From NCBI GenBank assembly GCA_013815325.1, contig JACDGM010000009.1:1-55447 (forward strand): DNA of 55,447 bases, read 5' to 3'. Below, piece after piece: positions 25,447 through 33,636 of this stretch (the first letter of the stretch is position 1; every line of letters starts with the position of its first letter). Position numbers and translations under genes: made by a program. Origin of the DNA: Chthoniobacterales bacterium (GTDB lineage Bacteria > Verrucomicrobiota > Verrucomicrobiia > Chthoniobacterales > UBA10450). The notes beneath the pieces are model-generated. The model had not been told where the DNA came from, ran no database searches, and worked only from the letters and a program-made list of their open reading frames with translations.

Positions 25447-26106
25447 CTAGCTCAATCGCCTAACGACGACCTCTTCCGGCCGCAGCACTTTGTCGCGCCA
25501 GACGAAGCCCCGCTTCGACCGCGTAGCGATGCGGCCATCTTCCTCGGTCGATTCCGTCTTCTCCACGCCGACGACGCGGTGAAGCGTGCGATCCACTATT
25601 TCCCTCGGCTCGATCTCCGTCACCTCGAGACGGTGCAGAATCTCGACGAGAAAATGTAGCGTGTTCTCGAGATTATCGCGCAGCTGGGCACTCGCAGCGG
25701 CGCCATTTTCCTCGTACGCCGCCGTGACTTGCGCCGCTATCCGGCTCAAGTCGTCGAACAAGACGAGCAGATCGCGAATGAAAGGTTTCTGGAGCGAATC
25801 GCGGACGAAATTGTCGCGATAACTGATCAACTCCTCGTGCAGCGAATCGAACAACTTTTGATTCACTGTTTCGCTATCCCGAATTGCCGCGAGCTGCTGT
25901 TCGAGTCTCTGCAATTGCAGCCCTTCGAACTTTCGCACCATTGATTCTTCCAGCGCTTCCATCCGCTGACTGAGCGAGTGGATGCCGCTGATCAAAACCG
26001 AAATGCCCGAAGCGAGACGCGACTCGTCTCTCCCCGACGAAGCCTGCGCGCTCAGCTCATGCATGGCCGCTGCAAAATCCGTTCCGCTCTCCGTCGCCTC
26101 CGTCAT
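25447..26106 (-). CDS. GrpE-like nucleotide exchange factor
   Basis: 219 residues with a long coiled coil (about 45-100, LSQRMEALEESMVRKFEGLQ onwards), a helical middle (YRDNFVRDSLQKPFIRDLLV) and the GrpE-type C-terminal beta domain (RGFVWRDKVLRPEEVVV). GrpE proteins release ADP from Hsp70 as a dimer. This divergent copy probably serves the lidless Hsp70 encoded next. It starts seven bases after cobA/hemD, so it may be read from the haem operon promoter. The last codons contain a CCTAACGA motif that gives Val-Arg-Arg. Confidence 0.8.
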   Translation of the reverse strand: MTEATESGTDFAAAMHELSAQASSGRDESRLASGISVLISGIHSLSQRMEALEESMVRKFEGLQLQRLEQQLAAIRDSETVNQKLFDSLHEELISYRDNFVRDSLQKPFIRDLLVLFDDLSRIAAQVTAAYEENGAAASAQLRDNLENTLHFLVEILHRLEVTEIEPREIVDRTLHRVVGVEKTESTEEDGRIATRSKRGFVWRDKVLRPEEVVVRRLS

Positions 26107-26112
26107 GCGTAA

Positions 26113-27636
26113 TCAGTGCTTGCTGAAAAAACGCCCGATCGCTTCGACCAATCCGGGCACATCATAATGCCGCGCCTCGACCGCAATCGTCAGGCCGCGA
26201 TTCCGCGCGGTTTGCGAAGTGATCGGCCCGATGCTCGCCACCTGCATTCCCTGCGGCCAGGGAAGACCGAGCGCGAGGAAATTTTCCACCGTCGAAGAGC
26301 TGGTAAAAGTGATCATATCGGCGCCCTCTTTCGCCAACCGCGCACGCGCTTCCGTCCGGTCGTTCGTCTCGGCGACGGTCCGATAGGCAGAGGCAACGTC
26401 CACAATGGCGCCCAAGGTTCCGAGTTCCCTGGGAAGCAGGTCCCGCGCCTCTTCCGTTCGCGCGATCAGGATGCGCAAGTTCTCGATGTCGCCTTCTTTC
26501 TTGAACTCGCGCACGACCGCCTCGGCCACAAATTCGGCCGGCTGCAGATCGACCTTCAGGTGAAAATCGCGCACGCGTTGCGCCGTCGCCGACCCGATGG
26601 CCGCGATCCGCGCCGCGCCGAGATCGCGCGCGTCGTCGTAGAGTTTGTAAAACATTTCGAAGAAAGCGCTAACGCCGTTCGGGCTCGTGAAAACAATCCA
26701 GTCATAGCCGTGCGCGTCCTGCACCAGCTCCGCAAAAGCGCGCAGATCGCTCGGCGGTTCGATCCGGATGGTCGGCAGCTCGATCACCTCGGCGCCCAGA
26801 TCGCGCAGCCGGTCGCTCAAGGCGCCGGCTTGTTTGCGCGTCCGCGTCACAACGATGCGTTTGCCGGAAAGCGGAAGCTGGGCGCGCCAGTCCAGCTCTT
26901 TGCCTAACGATACCACCTCGCCAAACACTGCCACAGCTGGCGGCTCGAAATTTTCTTCGGCGACCCGTTGCGCGATGTTTTGCAGCGTGCCGCGAATGAC
27001 CTTCTGGCGTCCGGTCGTTCCCCAGCGCACAAGCGCCACCGGCAAATCTTCCCGCACCCCGTTCTCGCGCATCTGCTGCGCGATCGCTTCCATCCGCTCG
27101 ACGCCCATGAGCATGACCTGGGTACCGCCAAGTTTTGCGAGCGCCGGAAAATCGATCGAGCTCTCTGTCTTTTCCGGATCCTCGTGGCCGGTGAAAAAAG
27201 TAACGTGCGAAGTGATGGCGCGATGCGTCACCGGGATCCCTGCATAAGCCGGCGCCGCGATCGCCGAGGTGACGCCCGGCACGACTTCAAATGCGAGCTT
27301 CGCTTCCGCCAGCGCGAGAGCTTCCTCGCCGCCGCGGCCAAACAAAAACGGGTCGCCGCCTTTTAGCCTAACGACCTCCAAACCCTCGCCTGTTTTCGCA
27401 ACGAGGAGCGCGTTGATTTCGTCCTGCGTGAGCGTGTGCGCGCCGGCTTTTTTCCCGGCGTAAATGATCTCCGCTTGCTCGGGCGCCCACGCGAGCATCT
27501 CCGGATTGCAGAGGTAGTCATAGACGAGCACGTCGGCCCGCTCGATCAGTTGTCGCGCCCGCAACGTCACCAGCCCGAGATCGCCCGGACCGGCCCCGAC
27601 CAGGTAACACCGTCCATTCGTCTTTTTATCCGCCAT
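26113..27636 (-). CDS. cobA-hemD: Fused uroporphyrinogen-III methyltransferase / uroporphyrinogen-III synthase
   Basis: Bifunctional tetrapyrrole enzyme of 507 residues. Residues 1 to about 245 are the SAM-dependent CobA/SUMT domain (LVGAGPGDLGLVTLRA, VVRLKGGDPFLFGRGGEEA, PVTHRAITSHVTFFTGHE) that makes precorrin-2. Residues about 255-507 are HemD (KRIVVTRTRKQAG, DWIVFTSPNGVSAFFE, ITFTSSSTVENFLALG), which closes hydroxymethylbilane to uroporphyrinogen III. The fusion is known in Gram-positive and PVC bacteria and places both branch reactions on one chain. The ATG overlaps the hemC end by 11 bases. Confidence 0.95.
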   Translation of the reverse strand: MADKKTNGRCYLVGAGPGDLGLVTLRARQLIERADVLVYDYLCNPEMLAWAPEQAEIIYAGKKAGAHTLTQDEINALLVAKTGEGLEVVRLKGGDPFLFGRGGEEALALAEAKLAFEVVPGVTSAIAAPAYAGIPVTHRAITSHVTFFTGHEDPEKTESSIDFPALAKLGGTQVMLMGVERMEAIAQQMRENGVREDLPVALVRWGTTGRQKVIRGTLQNIAQRVAEENFEPPAVAVFGEVVSLGKELDWRAQLPLSGKRIVVTRTRKQAGALSDRLRDLGAEVIELPTIRIEPPSDLRAFAELVQDAHGYDWIVFTSPNGVSAFFEMFYKLYDDARDLGAARIAAIGSATAQRVRDFHLKVDLQPAEFVAEAVVREFKKEGDIENLRILIARTEEARDLLPRELGTLGAIVDVASAYRTVAETNDRTEARARLAKEGADMITFTSSSTVENFLALGLPWPQGMQVASIGPITSQTARNRGLTIAVEARHYDVPGLVEAIGRFFSKH

Positions 27637-28531
27637 AAATTTGCCGCATTAGCGCGGCCGCGACCGCTTCGGGATCAGCGCTCGCGCCAGTCGCCCTTCC
27701 GACTTTCGGCGGGGTCGCCGCGGTTTCAAAAATTTGCGCACGGAGCTGGAGGCTCGCTCTATCCAATGTCGCCTGCACGCCAACTGGCGAATCGCAATCT
27801 CCATCGAGCAGTCTTAAAAATTCCCGCTCCGCCCGCAGTGCGATCAGCGTTGCCCGATCATTAATCGCGTCCAGCAGTTGTTGCGCGCGCGCATCATCGC
27901 GCCGGATTTGCAGCGCAATAACGCCCTGCCCTCCCGCCGGCACGAAATCTACCTGCGAGAGAATCTCCATCGGCACCTCCAGCCCTAGTCGCTCCAACCC
28001 GGCGCGGGCGAGGATAATTCCGCTCCACGTTTCGTTCTCCTGCAGCTTGCGCAAACGCGTCGGCACATTTCCCCGCAGATCTGCGATGCGCAGATCGGGC
28101 CGTTTCCATCGAAGCTGGTGCTGCCGCCTGATGCTGCCGGTGCCGATCGTCGCACCTGCCGGCGCCGTCGTTAGGCCGCCGCCTGATTTCGTGATCAGCA
28201 CATCCTCCGTGTGCGCTCGCGGGAGGGTCGCCCGCACTTCCAGCTCCTCGAGCCGCGCGCTCGGCAAATCCTTCGCGCTGTGCACCGCGACGTCTATCCG
28301 CCTAACGAGCAGCTCTTTCTCGATGTCGCGCGTGAACATTCCTTTCCGTCCCGCTCTGCGATCGGTCACGGGCGTGCCTTTGCTGCTTTCGTCCCCGCTC
28401 GTGCGAATGATCTCGAGCGCCACTTCGAGTGCGGGCCAGGCGCGCCGCAGCGCCCTCTCCACGAGCCGCGCCTGCGCCAAGGCCAGTTCGCTCCCGCGAG
28501 AGCCCAGAACGATCCGATCCGGCGAGGCCAC
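27626..28531 (-). CDS. hemC: Hydroxymethylbilane synthase
   Basis: Polymerises four porphobilinogens into hydroxymethylbilane. The 301 residues carry the porphobilinogen deaminase pattern: LGSRGSELALAQA at the N-terminus, VAVHSAKDLP near 81, GTGSIRRQHQL near 130, and Cys246 in LLDGDCDSPVGV, which binds the dipyrromethane cofactor. The start is GTG (28529-28531), immediately after the hemA TGA, so translation is coupled. Confidence 0.96.
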   Translation of the reverse strand: MASPDRIVLGSRGSELALAQARLVERALRRAWPALEVALEIIRTSGDESSKGTPVTDRRAGRKGMFTRDIEKELLVRRIDVAVHSAKDLPSARLEELEVRATLPRAHTEDVLITKSGGGLTTAPAGATIGTGSIRRQHQLRWKRPDLRIADLRGNVPTRLRKLQENETWSGIILARAGLERLGLEVPMEILSQVDFVPAGGQGVIALQIRRDDARAQQLLDAINDRATLIALRAEREFLRLLDGDCDSPVGVQATLDRASLQLRAQIFETAATPPKVGRATGASADPEAVAAALMRQIYGG

Positions 28532-29581
28532 TCAGGATTCCGAAGGGCGCAGTTCCAACGCGGACTGCATCACCCGCGCCCGCGGCGAGGTAAACCAACC
28601 GCTGAACTCGTCCACATGCCCGGCAATGATTTCTTCCCCGGCCGAGATCTGCTGCCGGCGCTGCGCGAGCGACTGCTGCGCGATCGATTGCAGCGAATCG
28701 ATGTCGTAAAGATAAACCCCTTCCATCTCGTTGACGTCGGGCGCGACGTCGCGCGGCACCGCGATGTCGATGATGAAAAGCGGCCGATCGAGGCGATCGT
28801 GCAGGAGCGGCGAGAGCTTTTCGCGGGTGAGAAGCGGCGTGGGAGAGGCCGTCGAGGAAATTAAAATATCGACCTCGCGGCACTGCGACTCCCAGTTCTC
28901 CATCGCCACCGGTCGCCCTCCGACGAGCGTCGCGAGCGCTTCCGCGCGTTCGAGCGAACGATTGCTCACGCGCAGATCGCGCACCCCACGTTTGAACAGC
29001 GCTCGCGCCGTCCGCTCACTCGCTTCGCCCGCGCCGAGCAGGAGCACTTTGCGGGTTTCGAAGTTCCCGAAAATTTGTTCGGCCAAATCGACCGCTACCG
29101 ATCCGACCGAGACGGCACCGCGCGTGATCTCCGTCCGCGTGCGCACTTGTTTTGCGACCCGGAAGGCCCGCTGAAAAAGCCGGTGCAAGTAGGGCCCTGC
29201 CGCTCCCGATTCGCGCGCTGCGGCATAGGCTTTCTTGGCCTGGCCAAGGATTTCCGTTTCACCGATCACCATCGAATCCAATCCGGACGCCACCCGGAAA
29301 AGATGTTGCACGCACTGCTGCGCTTCGTGGCGATAGAACGCCTCCACTTCCTCGCCTAACGAGTCTCCGGCGGTCAGAAGACAATGCGCGATGCGCTCGG
29401 TCGGGACCGCTTCCGCCGCCGCCGCGTAAACCTCAACGCGATTGCAGGTCGTGAGTAGGAGCGCCTCGGAGCAGCCGGCTTCGGCGCGCAACGTGCGATC
29501 GATTTCCGCATGACCGGCAAAGCGTTCTCGCGTCTCCACCTTTGCAGTGTGATGGCTGATTCCGACGCAGAAAAGGTGCAT
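28532..29581 (-). CDS. hemA: Glutamyl-tRNA reductase
   Basis: First committed enzyme of five-carbon haem synthesis; reduces glutamyl-tRNA to glutamate-1-semialdehyde with NADPH. Starting at ATG 29581 it has 349 residues, slightly short of the usual 400-430. The catalytic Cys46 sits in TTCNRVEVY, with SGLDSMVIGETEILGQ and the NADPH-binding LLLGAGEASERTARAL following. The start overlaps the TGA of the upstream hemX by one base (TGATG). An open frame extends further upstream, but that part is antisense-like hemX sequence. Confidence 0.96.
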   Translation of the reverse strand: MHLFCVGISHHTAKVETRERFAGHAEIDRTLRAEAGCSEALLLTTCNRVEVYAAAAEAVPTERIAHCLLTAGDSLGEEVEAFYRHEAQQCVQHLFRVASGLDSMVIGETEILGQAKKAYAAARESGAAGPYLHRLFQRAFRVAKQVRTRTEITRGAVSVGSVAVDLAEQIFGNFETRKVLLLGAGEASERTARALFKRGVRDLRVSNRSLERAEALATLVGGRPVAMENWESQCREVDILISSTASPTPLLTREKLSPLLHDRLDRPLFIIDIAVPRDVAPDVNEMEGVYLYDIDSLQSIAQQSLAQRRQQISAGEEIIAGHVDEFSGWFTSPRARVMQSALELRPSES

Positions 29582-30372
29582 CACATGGAGGGAGTTTGGG
29601 AGAGAAACGTGATCCCCCAAAGAAGCGTGAGCGCCGCGCTGAAGGCCACCACGCAGAGCGCCGCGATGCGCCGCGGCGCGGTCGTGCCGAGATGCCGCGC
29701 GAGCAGGATGGCGGCGTAGAAAATCCACACGCCTAACGACCAGGCAACCTTGCCGTAAGGCAGCGGCTGGCCGGTGAAAAAGCCGGCTGCGATTCCAAGT
29801 GTGAGCAAGCCAAACCCGAGCCAGAGCAGCCGCGTGATCGCCGCAAAGAGATCGGTCAGCGGCGGGAAGTGATAAAACATTGAATTTAACTCGCGCTGTT
29901 TGAGCTGCCGCTCCTGCACGAGATACATCAGCCCCGCCACGCAGGCGAGCGCGAAGGCCCCGTAAGCGATGAGCGAGACCGAGGCGTGGAGTTCCAGCCA
30001 CGGCGTCGGTGAATGCTTCAGCGAATGCCGCAGATCGATCGGCGCGAGGAGCGCGAAAATTTGCAAACCAAAAACCAGCGGGGCCGTGAACGCTCCCATC
30101 AACGAAAGCCGATAAGCAGGCCCGATGAGCAGATAAATCAACGAGACCGACCAGGCGAGAAAGATGAACACCTCGAAAAGATTGGTCAGCGGACAACGCC
30201 CGAGGGCATGGCCGCGCACGCTCAGGAAAGCCGTTTGAAAAACAAAGCCGAGCGCGATCGCGAAGAAATTAAAACCCGCCGGACGATAAGCGCCGCCCCT
30301 GATCGCCACGGCGGTGCGCACGATCGCGAGGAAGAAACAAAACGTGGAGACGATCAAGAGCTCGCGATCCAT
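29581..30372 (-). CDS. hemX: HemX/CcsA-family membrane protein
   Basis: 263-residue protein with eight transmembrane helices of the cytochrome c assembly (CcsA/YpjD/HemX) family. Conserved features are the WLELHASVSLIAYGAFALAC helix with His and the long PLPYGKVAWSLGVWIFYAAI region. Such proteins sit beside hemA in Bacillus and other groups, where HemX influences glutamyl-tRNA reductase level. First gene of the leftward hemX-hemA-hemC-cobA/hemD set. Whether it handles haem or regulates HemA cannot be told from sequence. Confidence 0.85.
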   Translation of the reverse strand: MDRELLIVSTFCFFLAIVRTAVAIRGGAYRPAGFNFFAIALGFVFQTAFLSVRGHALGRCPLTNLFEVFIFLAWSVSLIYLLIGPAYRLSLMGAFTAPLVFGLQIFALLAPIDLRHSLKHSPTPWLELHASVSLIAYGAFALACVAGLMYLVQERQLKQRELNSMFYHFPPLTDLFAAITRLLWLGFGLLTLGIAAGFFTGQPLPYGKVAWSLGVWIFYAAILLARHLGTTAPRRIAALCVVAFSAALTLLWGITFLSQTPSM

Positions 30373-30499
30373 GGGCGGACGAGTCTAAAAGAGCGCGGCC
30401 TCCTTGACAATCGGCGTTCGGAACGCAACGAAAAGAGATTTTCGGAGACCTTAACCTCGTCACTCCGGTGGTGGTCGCGGAATCAGTCGTCAGGCGGCT

Positions 30500-30660
30500 G
30501 TGCTTGTCGCGTCCGCTGTCCTCAGCGGATGCCTGGCGCCGGTGCGCTGAGGAGAGTGCACGCTACGACGCTTTCGTTAGGCCAGGCGACCGTCTTATAA
30601 TGTCCGCTGTCTCAGCAGATCGCCGGCGCGTCGCTGCGCCAGCGCGCGGGGTTGTCGACG
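30500..30660. repeat. Imperfect GC-rich repeat pair upstream of the haem operon
   Basis: Two related blocks, GTCCGCTGTCCTCAGCGGAT (30510 region) and TGTCCGCTGTCTCAGCAGAT (30600 region), each followed by a GCCTGGCGC or GCCGGCGCG segment, fill the gap between hemX and the next gene. Each is partly self-complementary. One CCTAACGA motif (30574) lies between them. No gene is visible in 30373-30669. Confidence 0.4.
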
Positions 30661-30669
30661 CGATCATCT

Positions 30670-31086
30670 TCACGGGGTCGCCGTTGTTGGCGGGACTAGC
30701 AAGCTTCGTGGTAACACGAAAGTCTGGCGCGCCAGGGTCGATTGCAGCACCGCGAGCTCGTAATATTCCTGGAGCAACTCTTTTTGGAATAGATCGGGAT
30801 TGCGCGACGCGAAGTCGTTCCAATCTGCATATCGGCCGCTCAGCCGCCGCTCGGCGATCACCGCGAGAAAAGCCGCCGTGATCGTCTCATGATAGATCTC
30901 GGGCCGGCCCGCTTTCGCGGCCAGCCGGCGCAACCCTCGCGCGAGATGCAGGAGCGCTTCCGGAAAAGGATGGCGTTCGAGCAGCTCGTAGCCGACGCGG
31001 GCATGCTCGCGATGCGGAAACTGTCGCGGGTCGACCCGGCCCTCCTCGAAAGCGGCCAGCAGGGCGGTTGGATTATTCGTTGTCAC
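30670..31086 (-). CDS. Conserved hypothetical helical protein
   Basis: 138 residues, mainly helical, no membrane segment. Visible patterns are FEEGRVDPRQFPHREHARVG, LHLARGLRRLAAKAG and EIYHETITAAFLAVIAER; His and Glu recur in a way seen in an uncharacterised bacterial family (F.H..H.R... and YHET.T). It overlaps the end of the small gene at 31073-31348 by 14 bases, so the two are cotranscribed. I do not assign a function. Confidence 0.7.
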   Translation of the reverse strand: MTTNNPTALLAAFEEGRVDPRQFPHREHARVGYELLERHPFPEALLHLARGLRRLAAKAGRPEIYHETITAAFLAVIAERRLSGRYADWNDFASRNPDLFQKELLQEYYELAVLQSTLARQTFVLPRSLLVPPTTATP

Positions 31087-31348
31087 GATTCTCCTCCACC
31101 AGGCGATGACTGTCCCGCGCGTTCAGATCAAGGCCGTAAATCGCGCGCAAGCGCTTGACGTGCCCGAGGGTTTTCGGAGTGAAAGCAGCCTTCCCTTCCA
31201 AGGCGTGCAAGGTAATTCCTTCGAGTAAATCGCCTAACGAAAGATCGAGATACTCCGCCAGCGCCTTGAGCACTTTGACCAATGTTTTTTCCATCCGCGC
31301 GCCGACCTGGACGCGCTCCACTTTTTTGGGAGCGGTTGATTGCTTCAT
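31073..31348 (-). CDS. Small putative ribbon-helix-helix-like protein
   Basis: 91 residues, basic N-terminus, then VERVQVGARMEKTLVKVLKA and EYLDLSLGDLLEGITLHALE, which fits a beta-strand followed by two helices as in ribbon-helix-helix DNA binders. The C-terminal part (TLGHVKRLRAIYGLDLNARD) is helical. A perfect inverted repeat (31360-31375) lies 12 bases before its ATG, in the right place for an autoregulatory operator. The next gene overlaps it by 14 bases. A two-gene, self-regulated cassette is likely; a toxin-antitoxin role is only a possibility. Confidence 0.65.
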   Translation of the reverse strand: MKQSTAPKKVERVQVGARMEKTLVKVLKALAEYLDLSLGDLLEGITLHALEGKAAFTPKTLGHVKRLRAIYGLDLNARDSHRLVEENRDNE

Positions 31349-31359
31349 TTAATATTATT

Positions 31360-31375
31360 ACATTGGTAACAATGT
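31360..31375 (-). promoter_or_regulatory. Perfect palindrome, probable operator of the small RHH-like gene
   Basis: ACATTG-GTAA-CAATGT, an exact six-base inverted repeat in an AT-rich stretch that stands out from the GC-rich surroundings. On the minus strand it overlaps a plausible promoter (GTGACA about 15-18 bases before TAATAT/TATTAA) and ends 12 bases before the start codon. Autoregulation is inferred. Confidence 0.55.
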
Positions 31376-31392
31376 CACACAAGCGATACCGC

Positions 31393-31421
31393 CGGCGTCT
31401 CGCCCTGGAGGGGCGACGCCG
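31393..31421. repeat. GGCGTCTCG hairpin
   Basis: CGGCGTCTCGCCC pairs with GGGGCGACGCCG around a short loop, between the end of the 100-residue gene and the operator of the RHH-like gene. No T-tract follows. A similar GGCGTCTC/GAGACGCC hairpin is at 36343-36368. Confidence 0.5.
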
Positions 31422-31452
31422 CGGTTCATGCTCTGCCGCGGCAGTCTCGGCG

Positions 31453-31755
31453 CTAGCCGCGCTTCATCGCGCGCGACCAGAGGAGGAAAAGCACGCCGAG
31501 TGCGCCGAGGATGGCCGTGGCGATAAGCCAGTTGCCAGTCTCCGGAATGTGCAAGTAGCGGGTGTCGCGCCGCACGCCCTCCGCCCAGCCAAGCAGAAGA
31601 CAGAGCACGGCCACCGCGAAAAAGATGATGCTGATGGCGACTGCGGAATCGCGCCGCTTGCCGGCCGCGCTTGGGTCAGAAGGAGTCATGCCCGAGAATT
31701 CGGATGCCGGGGCGACTTCAGCCGCATCGCTCTGCGCGACGGCGCGGCGGTGCAT
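31453..31755 (-). CDS. Small membrane protein with IPETG-like tail
   Basis: 100 residues with two hydrophobic helices (about 42-60 and 75-93) and a basic C-terminus (LLWSRAMKRG). The second helix is preceded by HIPETGNW, which resembles a sortase or exosortase recognition tail (motif, hydrophobic span, positive end). There is no clear signal peptide; the first helix could be a signal anchor. The ATG overlaps the stop of the upstream sensor fragment (TGATG). It could equally be an ordinary two-helix membrane protein. Function unknown. Confidence 0.6.
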   Translation of the reverse strand: MHRRAVAQSDAAEVAPASEFSGMTPSDPSAAGKRRDSAVAISIIFFAVAVLCLLLGWAEGVRRDTRYLHIPETGNWLIATAILGALGVLFLLWSRAMKRG

Positions 31756-32313
31756 CAGAACGAGGCATCGTTAGGCGCAGTCAAGCCGTAGTGGATTTTA
31801 GCGCATTCCGGGCAAACGCCGTGGGTAAACTCGGCCTGCGAACGTTCGACGATATAAGTCTCCAGCCGCGTCCAATGTTTCTCCTCGTCAAGGATGCGCT
31901 TGCAGTGCGCGCAGATCGGGATGAGCCCTTCGAGCTGTTTCACTCGGCGCGCCAGCTGGGCGTTTTGCTGGGCCACGCGCGAGACCAACACGGCCAGGCC
32001 CACCAGGACGACGCCGCGAATGAGACCGTTCACGAGATCCGCTGCCATGGGAAAACTCGACTCCCGGATGAAGCCCGAGCCAGCGGGCGGCAGTGAGAAC
32101 GACGGCGATAAAGACCGCCTCGCGCCGGGCGCAATTCCAGGCCGCGAGCATGACCGGAAGGATAAAGAGGACGGGGAAAAGCAATTCCGGTCCGCAAAGA
32201 TAATCCGCCACCAGGATGACCGCTGAGAGGACGAACCAGAGCCAGCGACAGCTCCACGGCGGCCGTTGAAAAAAGGTCGAGACAGATTCCGCGCCTGGGG
32301 TTGCGCCGCTCAT
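31755..32313 (-). pseudogene. Membrane sensor-like protein split by one frameshift
   Basis: From ATG 32313 one frame gives transmembrane helices (LWFVLSAVILVADYLCGPEL, then FPVLFILPVMLAAWNCARRE) and stays coherent to LHPGVEF. The continuation is in another frame from about 32050: MAADLVNGLIRGVVLVGLAV, a coiled coil (AQQNAQLARRVKQLEG) and a Cys-rich module (IPICAHCKRILDEEKHW ... HGVCPEC) often found at the C-terminus of bacterial sensor proteins. Removing one T from the TTTTCCC run near 32053 would join them into about 185 residues. The second part has its own ATG (32048), so it might still be made alone, or a +1 frameshift could occur. Confidence 0.65.
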
Positions 32314-32663
32314 TTTGGATTCGGGCCGATCGTATTGTAGCAACGGCCGGGGCGACAAGCGCAATTCTGCGGCCGGGAACAAAGACACGAAAGGGTCACG
32401 TAAATTGGGCGAGGATGCCGGCCTCGGGAGTGCTCATCTATTTTCCCACCGCAGCGCGTCCTCTATGATGGCCCGCTGGTTGTCGGTTGCTTATACAAGT
32501 CGTCGGGTTCGTCTGCGTCGGCCTCGTGGTGGGCCTTCTTTTGCGCAACTAGCGGCCGGCGAATTAGCGCGTTTTTCAGAATACGCGAAGCCGGACGCTC
32601 GATCCTGGACATGCGGAAGGCCTGTCTGCCTCGGTTTAACCAGGACGGTTCACTAGCGGTTCG

Positions 32664-33590
32664 TTAGGCCGCTTCGTAGCGCCTGGTTTTCAGTGCGTAG
32701 GCGACGAAACAAATCCCGCCGGCGATCAGCATGACCGAGAGCGTCTGCCCGCGGGTGAAGGAACCGGTCAGCGGCGCGTCCGGTTCGCGAAAGTTTTCCA
32801 CAACGATCCTGACGAACGCGTAGAGCAAGAGGAAAAGTCCGGCGAGCATTCCGCGCGGCTGCCGTGTGCGCACGCGTAAGATCCAAAGGCAAGTGAAAAG
32901 GAACGCGCCTTCGAGAAGCGCCTCGTAGATTTGCGATGGATGTCGCGGCGTCAAGGTCCGGCGGAGGACACCTTGCAGGGTGACGTCGCTCCGCGCCTGC
33001 ACGATCAATGCGTCGAGATTTTCGATGGCCAACTGCACAACCCGGGCCGCCGCCAGAGTGCGCTCGCCGAGCGCAGGAAGATCGAGCGCTTCTTTTGGAA
33101 ATTGCATGGCCCACGGCACCGTCGCCGCCCGGCCGTAGAGTTCCCCGTTGATGAAGTTCGCGCAGCGCCCAAGAAACAATCCAACCGGCGCGACGACCGC
33201 GATGTTATCCGCCAGGCTGAGCCACGAGATGCCCTGCTGCCGCGCATAAAAAAACGTGACGAGGGTGAGACCAATCATTCCGCCGTGACTCGACATCCCG
33301 CCGTCCCAGACCCGGAAAATAAAAAGCGGATCGACCAGCGTTTGCTGCGGCCGATAGAACAAAACATAGCCCAACCTCCCGCCGGCGATCACGCCTAACG
33401 AGGCAAGCGCAATGAAGTCCGCAACCTTCGCGGCCGGGAGCGCGCAATAGCGCTGCTGCGCGAGCCAGCGGAGGAGGAGAAAACCGCAGAAGAAAGCCAG
33501 GAGATAAGAAAATCCATACCAGCGAATCCCGAAGCTTGGCCCGAACTTGAGGAGGAAGGGGCTGAAATTATCCAGATAATAAGCGATCAA
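32664..33590 (-). CDS. lgt2: Prolipoprotein diacylglyceryl transferase (copy 2)
   Basis: 308 residues, same architecture as the enzyme at 3623-4570, with identical GRCANFINGELYGR at 141-154, His102 in SSHGGM, and RHPSQIYEALLEG. Both copies appear catalytically complete but differ throughout, so this is an old paralogue and not a recent duplication. The TAA stop is inside a GCCTAACGA motif (A-A-stop). It diverges from the serine hydrolase gene with a 46-base gap. A division of labour by growth condition or substrate set is possible. Confidence 0.94.
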   Translation of the reverse strand: MIAYYLDNFSPFLLKFGPSFGIRWYGFSYLLAFFCGFLLLRWLAQQRYCALPAAKVADFIALASLGVIAGGRLGYVLFYRPQQTLVDPLFIFRVWDGGMSSHGGMIGLTLVTFFYARQQGISWLSLADNIAVVAPVGLFLGRCANFINGELYGRAATVPWAMQFPKEALDLPALGERTLAAARVVQLAIENLDALIVQARSDVTLQGVLRRTLTPRHPSQIYEALLEGAFLFTCLWILRVRTRQPRGMLAGLFLLLYAFVRIVVENFREPDAPLTGSFTRGQTLSVMLIAGGICFVAYALKTRRYEAA

Positions 33591-33636
33591 GACGGGCAGC
33601 GTAGATGAGGCAGCAAGCGATGCGGAGAAGAAAAAA

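Noticed and set aside
30402..30428. A perfect TTGACA that could be a -35 box on the plus strand
   Set aside because: No matching -10 at suitable spacing and no plus-strand gene downstream; the neighbouring genes run leftwards.
32389..32663. Possible gene in the gap before the second lgt
   Set aside because: Frames are short, lack start sites and show no family likeness; nothing but the motif at 32661 is supported.
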